From Paraescarpia echinospica (lineage: Eukaryota; Annelida; Polychaeta; Sabellida; Siboglinidae): a DNA stretch of 64,000 nucleotides. Shown here in pieces: positions 25,863-36,982 of this stretch. Position 1 is the first letter of the stretch. Each line of letters opens with the position of its first letter. The notes under the pieces were generated by a model. That model saw only the letters and a program-made list of their open reading frames with translations, was not told where the DNA came from and searched no databases. Made by a program: the position numbers and the translations under genes. Location: positions 1 to 64,000 of the forward strand of contig JAHLWY010000252.1 of assembly GCA_020002185.1 (NCBI GenBank), written 5' to 3'.

Positions 25863-28388
25863 GTATTACTGCTCACGTAACCCGCCTGGGTCATAGGGGC
25901 GCTGCTTTATTGAATGTTTCACCAGTGGACGCCAGTCTTCGCGGTTGTGTGCTAATGTCTGAGTTTCTCCGAAGGTCTTCCCAGTCCATTCTGCAATATT
26001 GTCTGACCATCTCTTCCTCTGTCTCCCCTGTCTTCTTTTCCCCGGCAACGTTCCTTGTAGTATTGATTTTGCTAGCCCGCTTGATCGTGTTACAAGACCA
26101 TACCATCTCAGTTTCTTCTTTTTTACTGTGGTCAGCAGGTCTTCGTAATGTCCCACATGTTGAGTGATGATTTTTCTCATTTCATTTTGGATGATGTGGT
26201 CAGGTAGGAAATACTGAGGATTCTTCAGTATAATTTAATTTCCACTGCAGAATTTCTTCTTTGTAGTTCCGCTGATTCGCAAGCATACAGAAAGATGGAA
26301 AGGACCAGTGTACGTACTAGTTTAAGTTTGGATTTCAGTGCGATGTTCTTCTCTCTCCAAACTGGCTTCAATTTCGCCAGTGCTGCTAATGTTTGCGCAG
26401 ACCTTGCAAGGATTTCTTTCCTAGAACCCTCATCATTGATGATAGCTCCGAGGTACTTGAACTAACTTATTGTTTCCAGTTCGCGCCCATTGGCAGTTAT
26501 TCTGGACCTCATTGAATTTTTGCTGTTTGTTATTAGCATCGTTTTTTTGTGCTAATTTCCATTCCATATTTGGCTGATGTTTCGTCCAGTCGGTTCGCAA
26601 GGTTAGCAAGTTCCTCTTCACTTCCAGCCAACTCGTCGATGTCATCATCAAACCGTAGGTTGGTGATGATGCGTCCTCCAATGTTGACTGTCCCAGTATG
26701 ATCTTCCAAGGCATCTGTCATTATTCGTTCCAGGAATATGTTGAATAATGAAGGTGACAAGAGGCATCCTTTACGGACTCCGACTGATGTGTGGGATCAT
26801 TCAATTGCAGTGCCTTGCACCAGTACTGCGCTGCTATCTTTAACGTATAGCTGCTCGATGGTGTGTACTAGTTTTCGTCCAATATTGTAGATCTTCATTG
26901 TTGCCCATAGTGCGGCATGCCACACCCTATCAAATGTCTTCTTGAAATCAATGAAGACATGGAATTGTTCCTGTTGATGCTGAAGGTAGTTCTCATCCAG
27001 AACACGAAACTTGAATATTTGTTCCATGGTGCTTCTTCCACTGCGAAAGCCCGCCTGTTCTTTGGCGATGATCTCTTCAACTTGCGATTTCAATATGTTC
27101 AAGATGATTCTCAGCATCACTTTGCTCGCATGGCTAATGAGGCTGATGGTTCGGTAGTTTTGACATTGTTATAGGTTGCCTTTCTTGGGGAGAGTAATTT
27201 GCAGTGATTAGGACTATGTTGTTGGCCACTCTCCAGTCTGCCAGCTTTTGTTGCAGATGTTGGTGAGGATGTCTGTCACCGTTTCTCCTCCGTTCATTAT
27301 AAGTTCTGCTGGGATGTTGTCAAATCCAGCAGTTTTCCCTTTTTCAGTAATCATACTGCTATCTCCATTTCTTCACGTAAAATTGGAAAGCCGTCCTCAT
27401 TTGATGATTCTTGGCTGACTAGAACACTTGGATCTCCGTTGGTCTGGAAGTTTTATAACACCGAACAGTACTCCGTCCATCTGCTGATAATTTTTTATCT
27501 TCGGTGAGGCATTCCCCTTCTTTGTCTTGAATTGTGTTGACTTTCCCCTGTCTTTGCTTTGTCAGTTCTCTCACGACTTGGTACGCTCTTTCGCTGTTGT
27601 TATTGGTGAGGCAGTCTTAAATTTCCGTACACCATTCTCCAATCCATTTTTCTTTGGCTTTTTTCATTCCCTTTCTGATCCTCTTGTTTATTTCACTGTA
27701 GTTTGCTTCTCCTTCCATATTCTTGTCTTTCCTCAAATCTCTCCTAGTGTCACACATTTTCAGAATTTCTTCTGTGACCCAGGGTTTGGCCTTTCGGCGA
27801 TGTTTCCCTAGGATGTCATTTGCTGTTTCTGTCATTACTGCATTAAAGTTGGTAGTCATCGCTTCTAGATCTTCTTCAAGTGTGAGCAGTGGTGCAAACT
27901 TCCCTCCAATTGTTGCTTGGAATGACGCCAAGATCGCAGGGTATTTCAGTTTGTCTAAGTTGAACTTGAGCCTGGTATTCTTAGGTTTGTTGATCTTTTT
28001 CAGCCATACTTTGAAGTTCATCATTACGATGTATTGATGGTCATTTCCTATGTCTGCTCCTGGGAACGTCCTTAATTTGGCCCTGTTGATTCCACATCTG
28101 AACCGATTTTGCACCAGTTTGTAGTCAATATGATTGTGACCTCTTCCGTTAGGTGCATGCCATGTTCATATTCGGGATGATTTATGTCTTCCAAGTGTGT
28201 TTGCAAGCACCATGTTGTTGTAGTTGTAGTCCGGCAAGCGCAGCCCCCTCTCAATAGTTGTACCATTACAGAAAGGACCATTCTGCATGTGCAGCGACAC
28301 CCACTTTGGCATTCCAGTCACCCTGGACAATCAGAATATCCTTCTTATCTACCACGTCTACAGCGTCCTGGAGTTGATTGTGAATCGT
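25863..28388 (-). mobile_element. RTE-type (CFDP2-like) LINE, 3' part
   Basis: Reading the minus strand from 28388 down, DKKDILIVQGDWNAKVG is the endonuclease core near 28350. FPGADIGNDHQYIVM is near 28050 and IIAKEQAGFRSGRSTMEQIF near 27030-27090. FIDFKKTFDRVWHAALW is near 26930, SPSLFNIFLERIMTDALEDH near 26710-26760 and LRFDDDIDELAG near 26630-26660. The C-terminal KKKLRWYGLVTRSSGLAKS segment is near 26050-26120. Frames are broken many times. The element continues at 52876: the sequence EELYN at that end joins QLQDAVD here, so it was split by a later insertion. The palm motif has DDDI where FADDI is usual. Confidence 0.88.
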
Positions 28389-31300
28389 GGGGTGCGCCTG
28401 TATGTGGCTGCACCATAACAAGCTCTGGAATATTTAAATTTTTATCAAGTTTTATCCAGGACACAGCGGCGACGTTTATGCAGTTGGTTTTATGAAAGTC
28501 TAATGATGATGCTGGACTATGCTGTTTTGGGGAAACGTTTTATAATTTATTTGTATTTTAGTAACCTTGACACGGTGTGCCCCTGTCCAGTTGAACTGCA
28601 CCTGTGTTGCGGCATTGCTGGTCGACCAGGCATGACGTTGACAACAAGAACATAGAACATCCATTCCTACAGCATGATCACATACAATAGGACTGAATTA
28701 CTGCTGATTAGATGTGCCTCTGTTACCCGACTTTACCCAGCTCTGAACAATTGTGTTGCACCGCGTGAACACTTGAATCGTCGTCGTCGGACTCGTAGGC
28801 GCTTTAAGGCTGGCTGGTCCAAGAAAAGACTTATTATTGCTGTACTGACTAATCGTCGCCCCCCGCCCCTGTTTACTGTGAGACGAAAAGCCTGCCTACA
28901 AAATCAGATTGCAATGGACATTCACACATCTTCACGTGTTATTAACTATGCGAGACCTGCAATAACTGCATGTCTACTAAATACCCAGTCCGCGAAATCT
29001 AAAGTGAATCAACTTGTCAAGTTGCTTGATGACAACAAACTTGATACTCTAGCACTGACAGAAACCTGGCTGAGCCCTGGTGATGCTAGTCGGACAGAGA
29101 TAAATGCGCTGTCACCAAAAGCCTACAAATTTGACCACAAACTGCGTAATGACAGAACTGGAGGAGGTGTTGGTGTCATCTACCGTGCATCTTTCAAAAT
29201 GAGGCAACTTGCCACAAAGACATACAGATCATTTGAAATGATGTGTCTTCAGCTCATGTATAGATCATACAGTTTCCGGGTATGTGTTATATATAGTCCT
29301 CCACCTTCTACCCATAATGGTCTGAGCGCATTGATATTCATGGATGAATTCTCAGACTTTCTGCAGTGTTTCAGCATGGGCCATGACAACTTTGTGATTG
29401 TCGGAGTTTTCAACATACACGTTGATTTGTTGGATGATACAAAGACTGTACGCTTTCACAACATCCTAGAATCTCATGGTCTGCGTCACCATGTGATGGA
29501 AAAGACACATTAACACTCTAGACCTGATAATCACGCGATCCGAAGCAGACATCATTGGTGATATCTTGGTTGAGAATCCGGGTATATCCGACCACTCTGC
29601 AGTGACATTCAAGACATAAGGTTGTAAACCTTGTGCTCCTATGAAACGAGTCAGCTACAGATTATACCGCAATGTAAGTGCGTCTGACATGCACGCAGAC
29701 ATTTCTCAGTCAGAGCTGTACATTGCACCAGCTGATGACTTGGATGGACTCGTTCGCCAGTATGACTTGGTCTTGCGCGGCTTGTTGGATAAACATGCTC
29801 CCGTAAGGCAGAAAACGATCACGGTGCGACCCGACGTGAAATGGTACAACAAAGAGTTACGCAAGGAGATACAGACACGTCAGAAATATGAACGTCTATG
29901 CCGGAAATCTGGACTTGAAATTCATCGCCAGATGTTCAGGCACCAGTGCACGATCGCAAATAACTGTCTTCGTCAAGCCAAACACCGATACTATTTCAAC
30001 AAGTTTGTTGAGGCTGGATCAAACCAAACGAAACTTTATAGCATTGTGCAAACATTGATGCACACTCGGGTGGACCCGCCACTGCCAACGCATGCCACCC
30101 CAGAAGCTCTGGCTGAAGTTTTCCGAAATTACTTCCAAGATAAACTGCAAGCATTCGCTGTGCACTGGATCGCCGAACAGGAGCACAACGTGATGCCCAG
30201 ATCACTACTTATGAACACGATGGAAGTCATCCGTTGGACAGTCTTTCGCCAGCCTCTGAGGATAAGGTCAGAAACATCATTACACCATCTGCTCCTCGAT
30301 CCTGCGCTCTCGATCCTCTGCCGACATGGATGCTGAAGAATTGTCTTGACACACTTGTCCCTGTCATTACCAGGATTGTAAACATCTCGCTGGCCACAGA
30401 TATGTCAGATAACTCGAAAGCGGCACTTGTGACTCCGCTTCTTAAGAAGCCGTCCCTGGATACCGAATGTCTTACAAGTTACCGACCGATATATAATATC
30501 AGTTTCCTGTCTAAAGTAATTGAAAAGGTGGTGTCGTCACGTTTGTCACGTCACATGGCACAGCATAACCTATTTGAAGTGAATCAGTCAGCATGCAGAA
30601 AGGGTCACAGTACAGAGACTGCACTGCTGAGAATCTAGAACGATTTACTCTTATCTGCGGATAATCGGTGTGTCTCGTGAGTAGTCTTCCTTGACTTGTC
30701 TGCTGCCTTTGACTGGATTGACCACCAGGTGCTTGTGTCACGTCTGTCTAAGAAGATCGGCATTTCGAGCACAGCACTAAACTGGTTTACCTCGTATCTC
30801 TAAAAATGGAAACAAGCTATTAAGATTGGACAAACCATCTCGAACGTGTCCGTGCTGACATGCGGTGTCCCCCAAGAGTCAGTCTTGGGACCGTCAGTGT
30901 ACACGATATACACGGCTGGTGAACTGGGTTACAAAATCCGACAACATGGCTTGGATTTTCATATGTTCGCTGACGATACGCAGCTCTACACAACATTCAA
31001 GATCCCCGACACATCTGTTGCCATATATCAGCTAGAAACATCAACGGTTAGATGACAGCAAACAAACGTCAATTAAATGGTGACAAAACTGAAGTTCTGT
31101 TCACGGAACAAAGGCGCTGCGCAGAAAGATACCTAAAACAACAAAGATCGACGTTGGAGACGCCCAAGTGACCCCCAGTACATGTGTCAGGGGTCATGTT
31201 CGATGCTGGACTTACAATGGATCAACAAGTCAGTGCCAACTGTAGATCTTCTGGTCTGCAAATCCGAAATGTGGGTAAAATCATTACATTTCTTACGCCA

Positions 31301-31560
31301 GGAGCTGCTGAACAAATCATCCATTCATTTATAACATCCAGACTGAATGGTTGTAATTCGGAATTAACACGTGTCAGCTATGTAGACTGCAGTGCATTCA
31401 GAACACGACTGCTCGTCTAATCACACGAACAAGGAAACACGAGCACGTAACACCAGTCCTTAAATATCTCCATTGGCTTCCCATCCAAGAAAGAATTACT
31501 TTAAAAATTCTCCTGATCACCTTCGAGGCACTCCACGGACTTGCACCGCAATACTATATA
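28389..31560 (+). mobile_element. L2-like LINE, first segment
   Basis: Insertion between 28388 and 52876 left the short sequence ATTGT at both junctions, which fits a target duplication. Coding pieces are an endonuclease frame at 28674-29513 (LLNTQSAKSKVNQLVKLLDD; TETWLSPGD; GGGVGVIYR; VIVGVFNIHVDLLDD) and a linker at 29641-30336. RT follows (DPLPTWMLKNCL; RKGHSTETALLRI; CGVPQESVLGPSVYTIYTA; MFADDTQLYTTF at 30963-30998). The C-terminus (RITLKILLITFEALHGLAPQ) follows near 31490-31550. Frames are interrupted, for example near 29510, 30230 and 30650. The catalytic Asn/Asp of the endonuclease core reads VFNIHVD instead of DFNIHVD. Confidence 0.9.
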
Positions 31561-31915
31561 TTGAGGCTATATTTGGCGGAGATAGATCGCAGAAATTGGT
31601 GGTGCAGAAAAGTTGATAAACATGTGGAATTACTGATTGATAAGTATTATTCTTGCCTTAATATCATTCATAAAGTTGTAGTAAACATATATTGAGTAGC
31701 AGTTGTGCTTAAAATTAGTAATAAATAAAGCAGCCTAAAGTAACATAATTGATTGTATTTAAATTAGGTCACTACCGGTAATGTTAGTGTTCGTGATAGA
31801 ATAAATCGTCGGCTGTGTAATTGAAATATGTAACATAAAGTGTGCTGTAGTACACAGGAAACAGTCTTTATAAAGACTAAGTTAGTTAAGTTATTAAATA
31901 AATTCTGATAGGGAT

Positions 31916-32320
31916 ATGGCGCCTTGCAAGCGGCAAGTCAAGGCAAAGCGACACTTGGTGTGCGATCACTGCCACAGCTGGGTAGATTTGTCCGGCTGTG
32001 GGAAGTCATGGGCAGAAACCATGGAAGAAGGATTCACCTTTCAGTGCTTTGGGTGTTGTAAGGTGGAGTGTCTGCAGAAGGAGATTGTTAGGTTGACAGA
32101 TATTGTGAAGGGAATGGAGATGATAATTAGAAAGGAGACAGGTCGTATGGAGAGAGACGACAGGGAGAGAGGTGAGAATACTGTAAGACTGAAGGAGAAT
32201 AGCAGTGGCAAGAAAACTGAGGAAAGGAGATTGAGAGGAGGGAAGGTGATTGGAGGGGAAGAAACTGGAAAATCGACGACAGAAAATGTGACAAGCGTGA
32301 AGGTGACGGGGAGAAAGTGA
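31916..32320 (+). CDS. CR1-like LINE ORF1: PHD-like zinc finger protein
   Basis: The frame of 134 codons starts with ATG. It has CDHCHSWVDLSGCG near the N-terminus and CFGCCKVECL further on, in the Cys/His order of a PHD-type zinc domain. A predicted coiled coil (LQKEIVRLTDIVKGMEMI) and a charged Lys/Arg/Glu tail follow. ORF1 proteins of CR1 elements commonly have this layout and bind element RNA. Stop at 32318-32320. An esterase-like segment that would continue ORF1 lies in another frame downstream. Confidence 0.65.
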   Translation: MAPCKRQVKAKRHLVCDHCHSWVDLSGCGKSWAETMEEGFTFQCFGCCKVECLQKEIVRLTDIVKGMEMIIRKETGRMERDDRERGENTVRLKENSSGKKTEERRLRGGKVIGGEETGKSTTENVTSVKVTGRK

Positions 32321-32597
32321 CCGTAGAGAAGGAGGGAGGGAAGATAGGACGGAAGAGGAGAGAAGAAAATGAGATGGGAGGAAAGATGAAGGGACGAAAG
32401 GAAATGAGAGCAAATGTGATATAAGAAAAGTGGATAAAAGGGACGCTGATAGGAGGAAAGGTGACAAGAAAAAAAGCAACAGGAAAGAATGGATCGGAAG
32501 AGAATGTGACAGGAGAGAAGACGATAGGGGGAAAAGACAACAACCCGACAGATGCAAACCGAAGAAGGAGCTACTCTAAGGCAGTGGTTGAGGGGCA

Positions 32598-32855
32598 ATG
32601 AGGAAAGATAGGGTGTTTATGGGCGACTCCATTATGAGAAAGACGGACAAGACACTGAGCGAGGGGAAGAACGTCGATGTTTGTCTACTGGGGGCTAGGA
32701 TTGAACATGTGACTGACAGGGTAGAGAAGGTATTGGGACATGGCAAGGAAGGGTCTATACTGGTACATGTAGGAACAAATAATGCTGACAAGAAGAGGGG
32801 GTCGGATTCACTGATTTATGGGGATACTTTGTTGGGAGGGAAGATACGTACATGA
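32598..32855 (+). pseudogene. CR1-like LINE ORF1 esterase-like segment
   Basis: The 85-codon frame contains VFMGDSIMRKTDKTL, where GDS is the nucleophile motif of SGNH hydrolases. It also has LGARIEHVTDRVEKVLGHGK and ILVHVGTNNADK. This is the esterase domain known from ORF1 of CR1-group LINEs. The central and C-terminal blocks are deleted: after about 32800 the reading jumps to the DGLHLSGKEAAVF end in another frame near 32853-32895. The frame is not continuous with the PHD-like ORF upstream. Confidence 0.6.
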
Positions 32856-35740
32856 GAGATGGCCTCCATCTTAGTGGAAAGGAGGCTGCAGTTTTCTCAG
32901 AGAACCTGCTGCGATCTGTTGACAGTGGGACAGGTTGCATCTATTTAAACTAGATTCGCAGGGGGGACTCACAGAAAACCCTGAAACTGGAGGCATAGAT
33001 AAAGACAGCACAAATACATCAGCAAAGAACAGTCTGGAAAACTCTTCTGAAGCTGGATATAAATGTGTTTGTTTAAACGCAAGGAGTATTGTAAACAAAA
33101 GAAATGAACTAAACATTATAGTAGAAGATGGTGACCCTCACATAATGGGTATAACCGAATCCTGGACCACCACCGATATATCAGATGCCGAATTGGGACT
33201 GACAGGATATGTAATGTTTAGGAAAGATAGAATAGGAAGAAAGGGAGGTGGAGTTATTTTATATATTTAAGAATCTATCCAGGCTTATGAAATAAAATTA
33301 GAAAGAGAAGCAGATTGCGAAGAAGCTGTTTGGTGTAACACAGTTACAGGAAACTCAACGTTAACAGTTGGGTTAGTTTATCGAAGTCAAAACATAAGCA
33401 TAGAAGAGAATGAAAAAATACAAAAAGCTCTAAGGGAAGTAAGCAAACGGGACTGTATTATTGCTAGAACCAACCAGGGGTGAGAATGTGTTAGACATAG
33501 TTTTGTCATCACAGAATAAATTAGTTGACAATGTCAAGATATGTGAGCCACTGGGGAGTATTGATCACAACCAGATACATTTTACCATCAAAGATAGATT
33601 GGAATAACACACTGAAAAATAAGACAGCAACAGAATGCTGGAATATAGTAAAGAGTGAAATTAAGTGCATAGTTGATAAGTGTGTACCCTTCAAAAAACA
33701 ATGGAAACGGTCCAAAAAGAAACACTTATCGAAAGAAGCCATTAGTAAAATTAAGTATAAACAAATGATGTGGAAGTCATATAGATGTACTGGAAATGAT
33801 GAAGACTACAACAGTTATAAAGAAGCACTTAACCAAGCTACAGCTGCAATTAGAAATTCAAAGAGAAGCTATGAACACAAATTAACTAGTAATATAAAAC
33901 ATGACAGCAAGAGTTTTTATGCGTATGTTCGAAGCAAACAGAAAGTTCAAGATAAGGTCGGTCCTCTAGAAGACAGTGCTGGAAATATAATATCAGAGGG
34001 ATTCTTAATGGCATAAGACCTGAATAAATACTTTAGTTCAGTGTTTACCAGGGAAGATATTAGTTCACTGTCAGTACCAGAGGCTAAGTTCAAGGGGGCA
34101 GATTCAGACTAGTTAGGACAATTAATTGTAACCCCAGAAATGGTAGCTAAAAAAATAAGGGCTATGAAGGATAATAAATCACCTGGAGTGGATGGGATTC
34201 CGCCCAAACTACTGTTGGAAATTGTAGAACAAATTAGCGTACCGCTTGCAACAGTTTTCAATTTGTCATTAGAAGAGGGAGTGGTTCCTTTAGAATGGAA
34301 AGGCAAACATTATACCGTTATTTAAAAAAAGGTTCGAGAAACAAGTCAGAGAACTATAGACCAGTGAGTTTAACATAAGTTATTTGCAAATTATTAGAAA
34401 GACTAATTAAAGATCACATGGTGGATTTTCTTGTTAAACATAACTTGATAAACCCATCTCAACATGGGTTTTTTAAAGCGAGGTCATGCTTAACAAATAT
34501 GTTATGTTTTTTCGAAGTCATCACTAAGTGGGTAGATAAGGGATCACCAGTAGATATCGTCTACTGAGATTTTCAAAAAGCTTTCAACAAAGTACCACAT
34601 CAAAGATTACTGCTTAGACTAAAGGCCCATGGCATAGGAAATGGTATAATAAACTGGATAGAAAAATGGCTGATTGACAGAAGACCAAGTGTAGTAGTTG
34701 ATGGGGAGTCTTCAAACTGGAAATTGGTATTGAGTGGGGTACCACAGGGATCAGTATTAGGACATATATTATTTTTAATATATATCAACGATTTGGATGA
34801 TGAAATAACAAGCAAGGTGTTGAAATTTGCGGATGATACAAAAGTGTTTAGACGGATTAAAAGTGATGGAGATAGACAGCATTTACAAGATGATCTTCAC
34901 AAGTTGATCAAATGGTCTGAAAAATGGCAAATGGTATTCAATTTTGGGAAATGTAAATGCCTCCACGCAGGACATGGGAACGAAGAGGTAGAATATACAA
35001 TGGGGGGTACTGTACTAAGTACTACTGTAAAAGAAAATGACTTAGGGTTAACCATTAGTGCTGATATGAAGGTTTCAGACAGTGCGAAATTGCAGCTTCA
35101 AAGGGAAATAAAATCCTTGGATTGATTAGGCGAAACATAACTTATAAGGAAAAAGAGCTAATAATACCGCTGTACAAAACAATAGTTAGGCCTCATTTAG
35201 AATATTGTATTCAAGCGTGGAGGCCTTATCGCAGGAAGGACATAGATATGCTAGAAAGAATACAGAGGAGAGCAACTAAAATTATACAAAACCTGAGGGA
35301 TCTTAGTTACGAAATACACCTAAAACAATGCGGCTTAACAACACTAGAGACCAGGAGATTGAGAGGAGATCAGATAGAAGTGTTTAAAATGATGAATGGT
35401 TATGAAAATATTGATAGGAATATTTTTTTCTCAGTTAAGAAAGATAGAAGGACTAGAGGACATGAAGTTACATTAGAAAAGGAGCATTGTAGATTAGATA
35501 TAAGAAAGTTCTCATTTTCACAAAGGACTGTAAATGAATGGAACAAATTATGTGCTGATTGTGTGGGTGCTAGTAGCGTGAATATGTTTAAAAATAAAAT
35601 CGACACATACCTAAGAAGGGCGGGATACACATAAATAAAAGGATCGGACTCTCGATAAGCCAAAGGGCTTCCTTGTCCACCTGCCGCTTAGAGTTAATTC
35701 TCTGGGTGGCAATCTTGTTAAATCTTGTTAAATACATTTC

Positions 35741-35870
35741 CGAGCTTCTTTTTGAATATCAACCCACCCACCTCAATTCTTTCGGAGACCGTGCTTTCTC
35801 CAAAGCGGCCCCCTGTACTTTGGAACAATCTGCCACAGTCAGTTAGATAGTGTCACACTATTGCGTCGTT
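35741..35870 (+). mobile_element. L2-like LINE, second segment
   Basis: This piece continues the element that stops at 31560. It gives SELLFEYQPTHLNSFGDRAF followed by TGGAACAATCTGCCACAGTC, the WNNLPQS motif usual at LINE C-termini. A 1-bp frameshift lies between them. It ends where the Polinton starts. Confidence 0.88.
35865..35870. repeat. Polinton target site duplication, left
   Basis: GTCGTT directly precedes the AG terminus. The same six bases directly follow the CT terminus at 52733-52738. Six bp is the standard length for Polintons. Confidence 0.95.
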
Positions 35871-36273
35871 AGTAGTATGCTCGCGTTTTTGGATGTGTAT
35901 TCTGCGGTGTTTAAGCGATATTAGGGAGGTTTCGAAAGCCTCCCCCCTGAGCAAGAGTAGTCACGTGACCTGCGCCACCTAGCGGAAAGAAGTGTACCTA
36001 AGCACCCGTAGCGCCACCTAGCGACTCGGACTTTAAACCGTAGCGCCACCTTGCGACTCGGACTTTAAAACATGTGATGTATGTATGTATGAAGAATTAG
36101 TACTAAGGGAATAACTATTAAAACCACAGTTTGAAAGTTGATTAGGTTGTTAATGATAACGAGGAGTGTAGAGAGGTATTAGTTGTGTATGAATGTGCGT
36201 GTATGAAAGAACTAACGAAACACAAGAGTATACGAGTGCACACGTATTTTATTGACGAATGATACAAGCGTAT
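35871..36273 (+). repeat. Polinton left terminal inverted repeat
   Basis: The outer 84 bp (from AGTAGTATGCTCGCG to CCTGAGCAA) is identical to the right end. Inner parts match with indels: a 34-bp CGTAGCGCCACC unit is duplicated on this side, and CAC/CTC substitutions occur. Similarity ends near GACGAATGATAC at about 36273. The repeat contains TTTATT at 36248-36253, which is AATAAA on the minus strand and is suitable as the polyadenylation signal of the protease-side transcripts. Confidence 0.92.
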
Positions 36274-36309
36274 AATATGAAACCGTGTTTTATTAAGCGA
36301 AGTACACGA

Positions 36310-36480
36310 ATATCAAGACTTGTGGGTGAGTGAACACCACGACAGAGGTCGTGAGCTTAGGGGTCAATACGACCACGCCAGTGGCTCGTGGGATGACGAT
36401 GACGGTACGACTTACGGGTGAGTGAACACCGCGTCAGAGGTCGTGAGCTTACGGGTGTGTAACCACCGCGCCATAGGCTC
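36310..36480. repeat. Imperfect repeats next to the left TIR
   Basis: GGGTGAGTGAACACC ... GAGGTCGTGAGCTTA occurs at about 36326 and again at about 36417. A third, shorter version (CGGGTGTGTAACCACC) lies at about 36453. The function is unknown. The region lies downstream of the protease stop. Confidence 0.7.
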
Positions 36481-36529
36481 GAATCGTTAATGACGATGAT
36501 GATGATATCTGTTCGTTAATGAAACACGG

Positions 36530-36982
36530 TTATTGCAGTTGTTTAAGCCAATCGAATACGCGGCAATCGTTTGCTACCAGATCAGTGCCGAAACCTTTTA
36601 CGAAATCCTTCATGACAAGTCCACGACATCGAAACATGAGATAAGCAACACAGTATCGTCCACAAACGTTAGACACGGGACTCTGCAGTCTCTTAGAATT
36701 ATGAGTCCACGTTACACAATGTTTATTCAAGAAACGTCGAAACTCGACGTGTCGTGGCGGCAAGCCGTAAGAGCAGAAGTATTCACCGCAACCGTTGGCA
36801 TCTACGTAGATAGCTATCCAATGTTCTCCGGGTTTACCCGTGTCGTGCGTGTTGCACACGAAGGCGACGGGGTAAGCGTCTATCTGGAGTTCGTTGAGTA
36901 CGTCTTTGGGTACGATCCCGCGCATGACGACACGGGCGTGCGTATCGCGGGTGAGTAGACGGACGCGCTGCATGGTTTCCAT
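36530..36982 (-). CDS. PRO: Polinton adenovirus-type cysteine protease
   Basis: The protein is 150 aa, ATG at 36982. Family members mature capsid proteins during particle assembly. The visible catalytic set is His54 in GEHWIAIY, Gln100 in RLQSP and the nucleophile Cys107 in VCGRYC, with the Gln-Cys spacing of seven expected from adenovirus protease. The acidic triad residue, expected in an F-D-S-Y-G context, reads Cys70 (EYFCSYG). Activity may therefore be reduced or use another residue. The ATG overlaps the stop of the major capsid gene by one base (TGATG), so the two are probably on one transcript ending at the left TIR polyadenylation signal. Length matches other Polinton proteases. Confidence 0.9.
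   Translation of the reverse strand: METMQRVRLLTRDTHARVVMRGIVPKDVLNELQIDAYPVAFVCNTHDTGKPGEHWIAIYVDANGCGEYFCSYGLPPRHVEFRRFLNKHCVTWTHNSKRLQSPVSNVCGRYCVAYLMFRCRGLVMKDFVKGFGTDLVANDCRVFDWLKQLQ

Larger units (their letters stand above)
31561..35740 (+). mobile_element. CR1-like LINE nested in the L2-like LINE
   Basis: This long copy has ORF1 (PHD-like zinc domain and an SGNH/esterase-like segment) and ORF2 (endonuclease and RT). ORF2 pieces are 32935-33270 (CLNARSIVNKRNELNIIVED), 33525-34016, 34140-34325, 34724-35125 and 35122-35634. The RT palm is LKFADDTKVFRRI near 34820-34860. Compared with the copy at 62911-64000, about 100 bp carrying the endonuclease MGDFNHG core are missing at 33463. A second stretch of about 100 bp is missing at 33594. 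The 3' end shows CTTGTTAAAT repeats at 35710-35738. Frameshifts near 35100 and elsewhere make it inactive. Confidence 0.9.

Noticed and set aside
32006..32598. Three long overlapping minus-strand frames rich in Ser, Pro, Leu and Phe
   Set aside because: They arise from a purine-rich stretch of the CR1-like ORF1 tail read backwards. Low-complexity, no domain.
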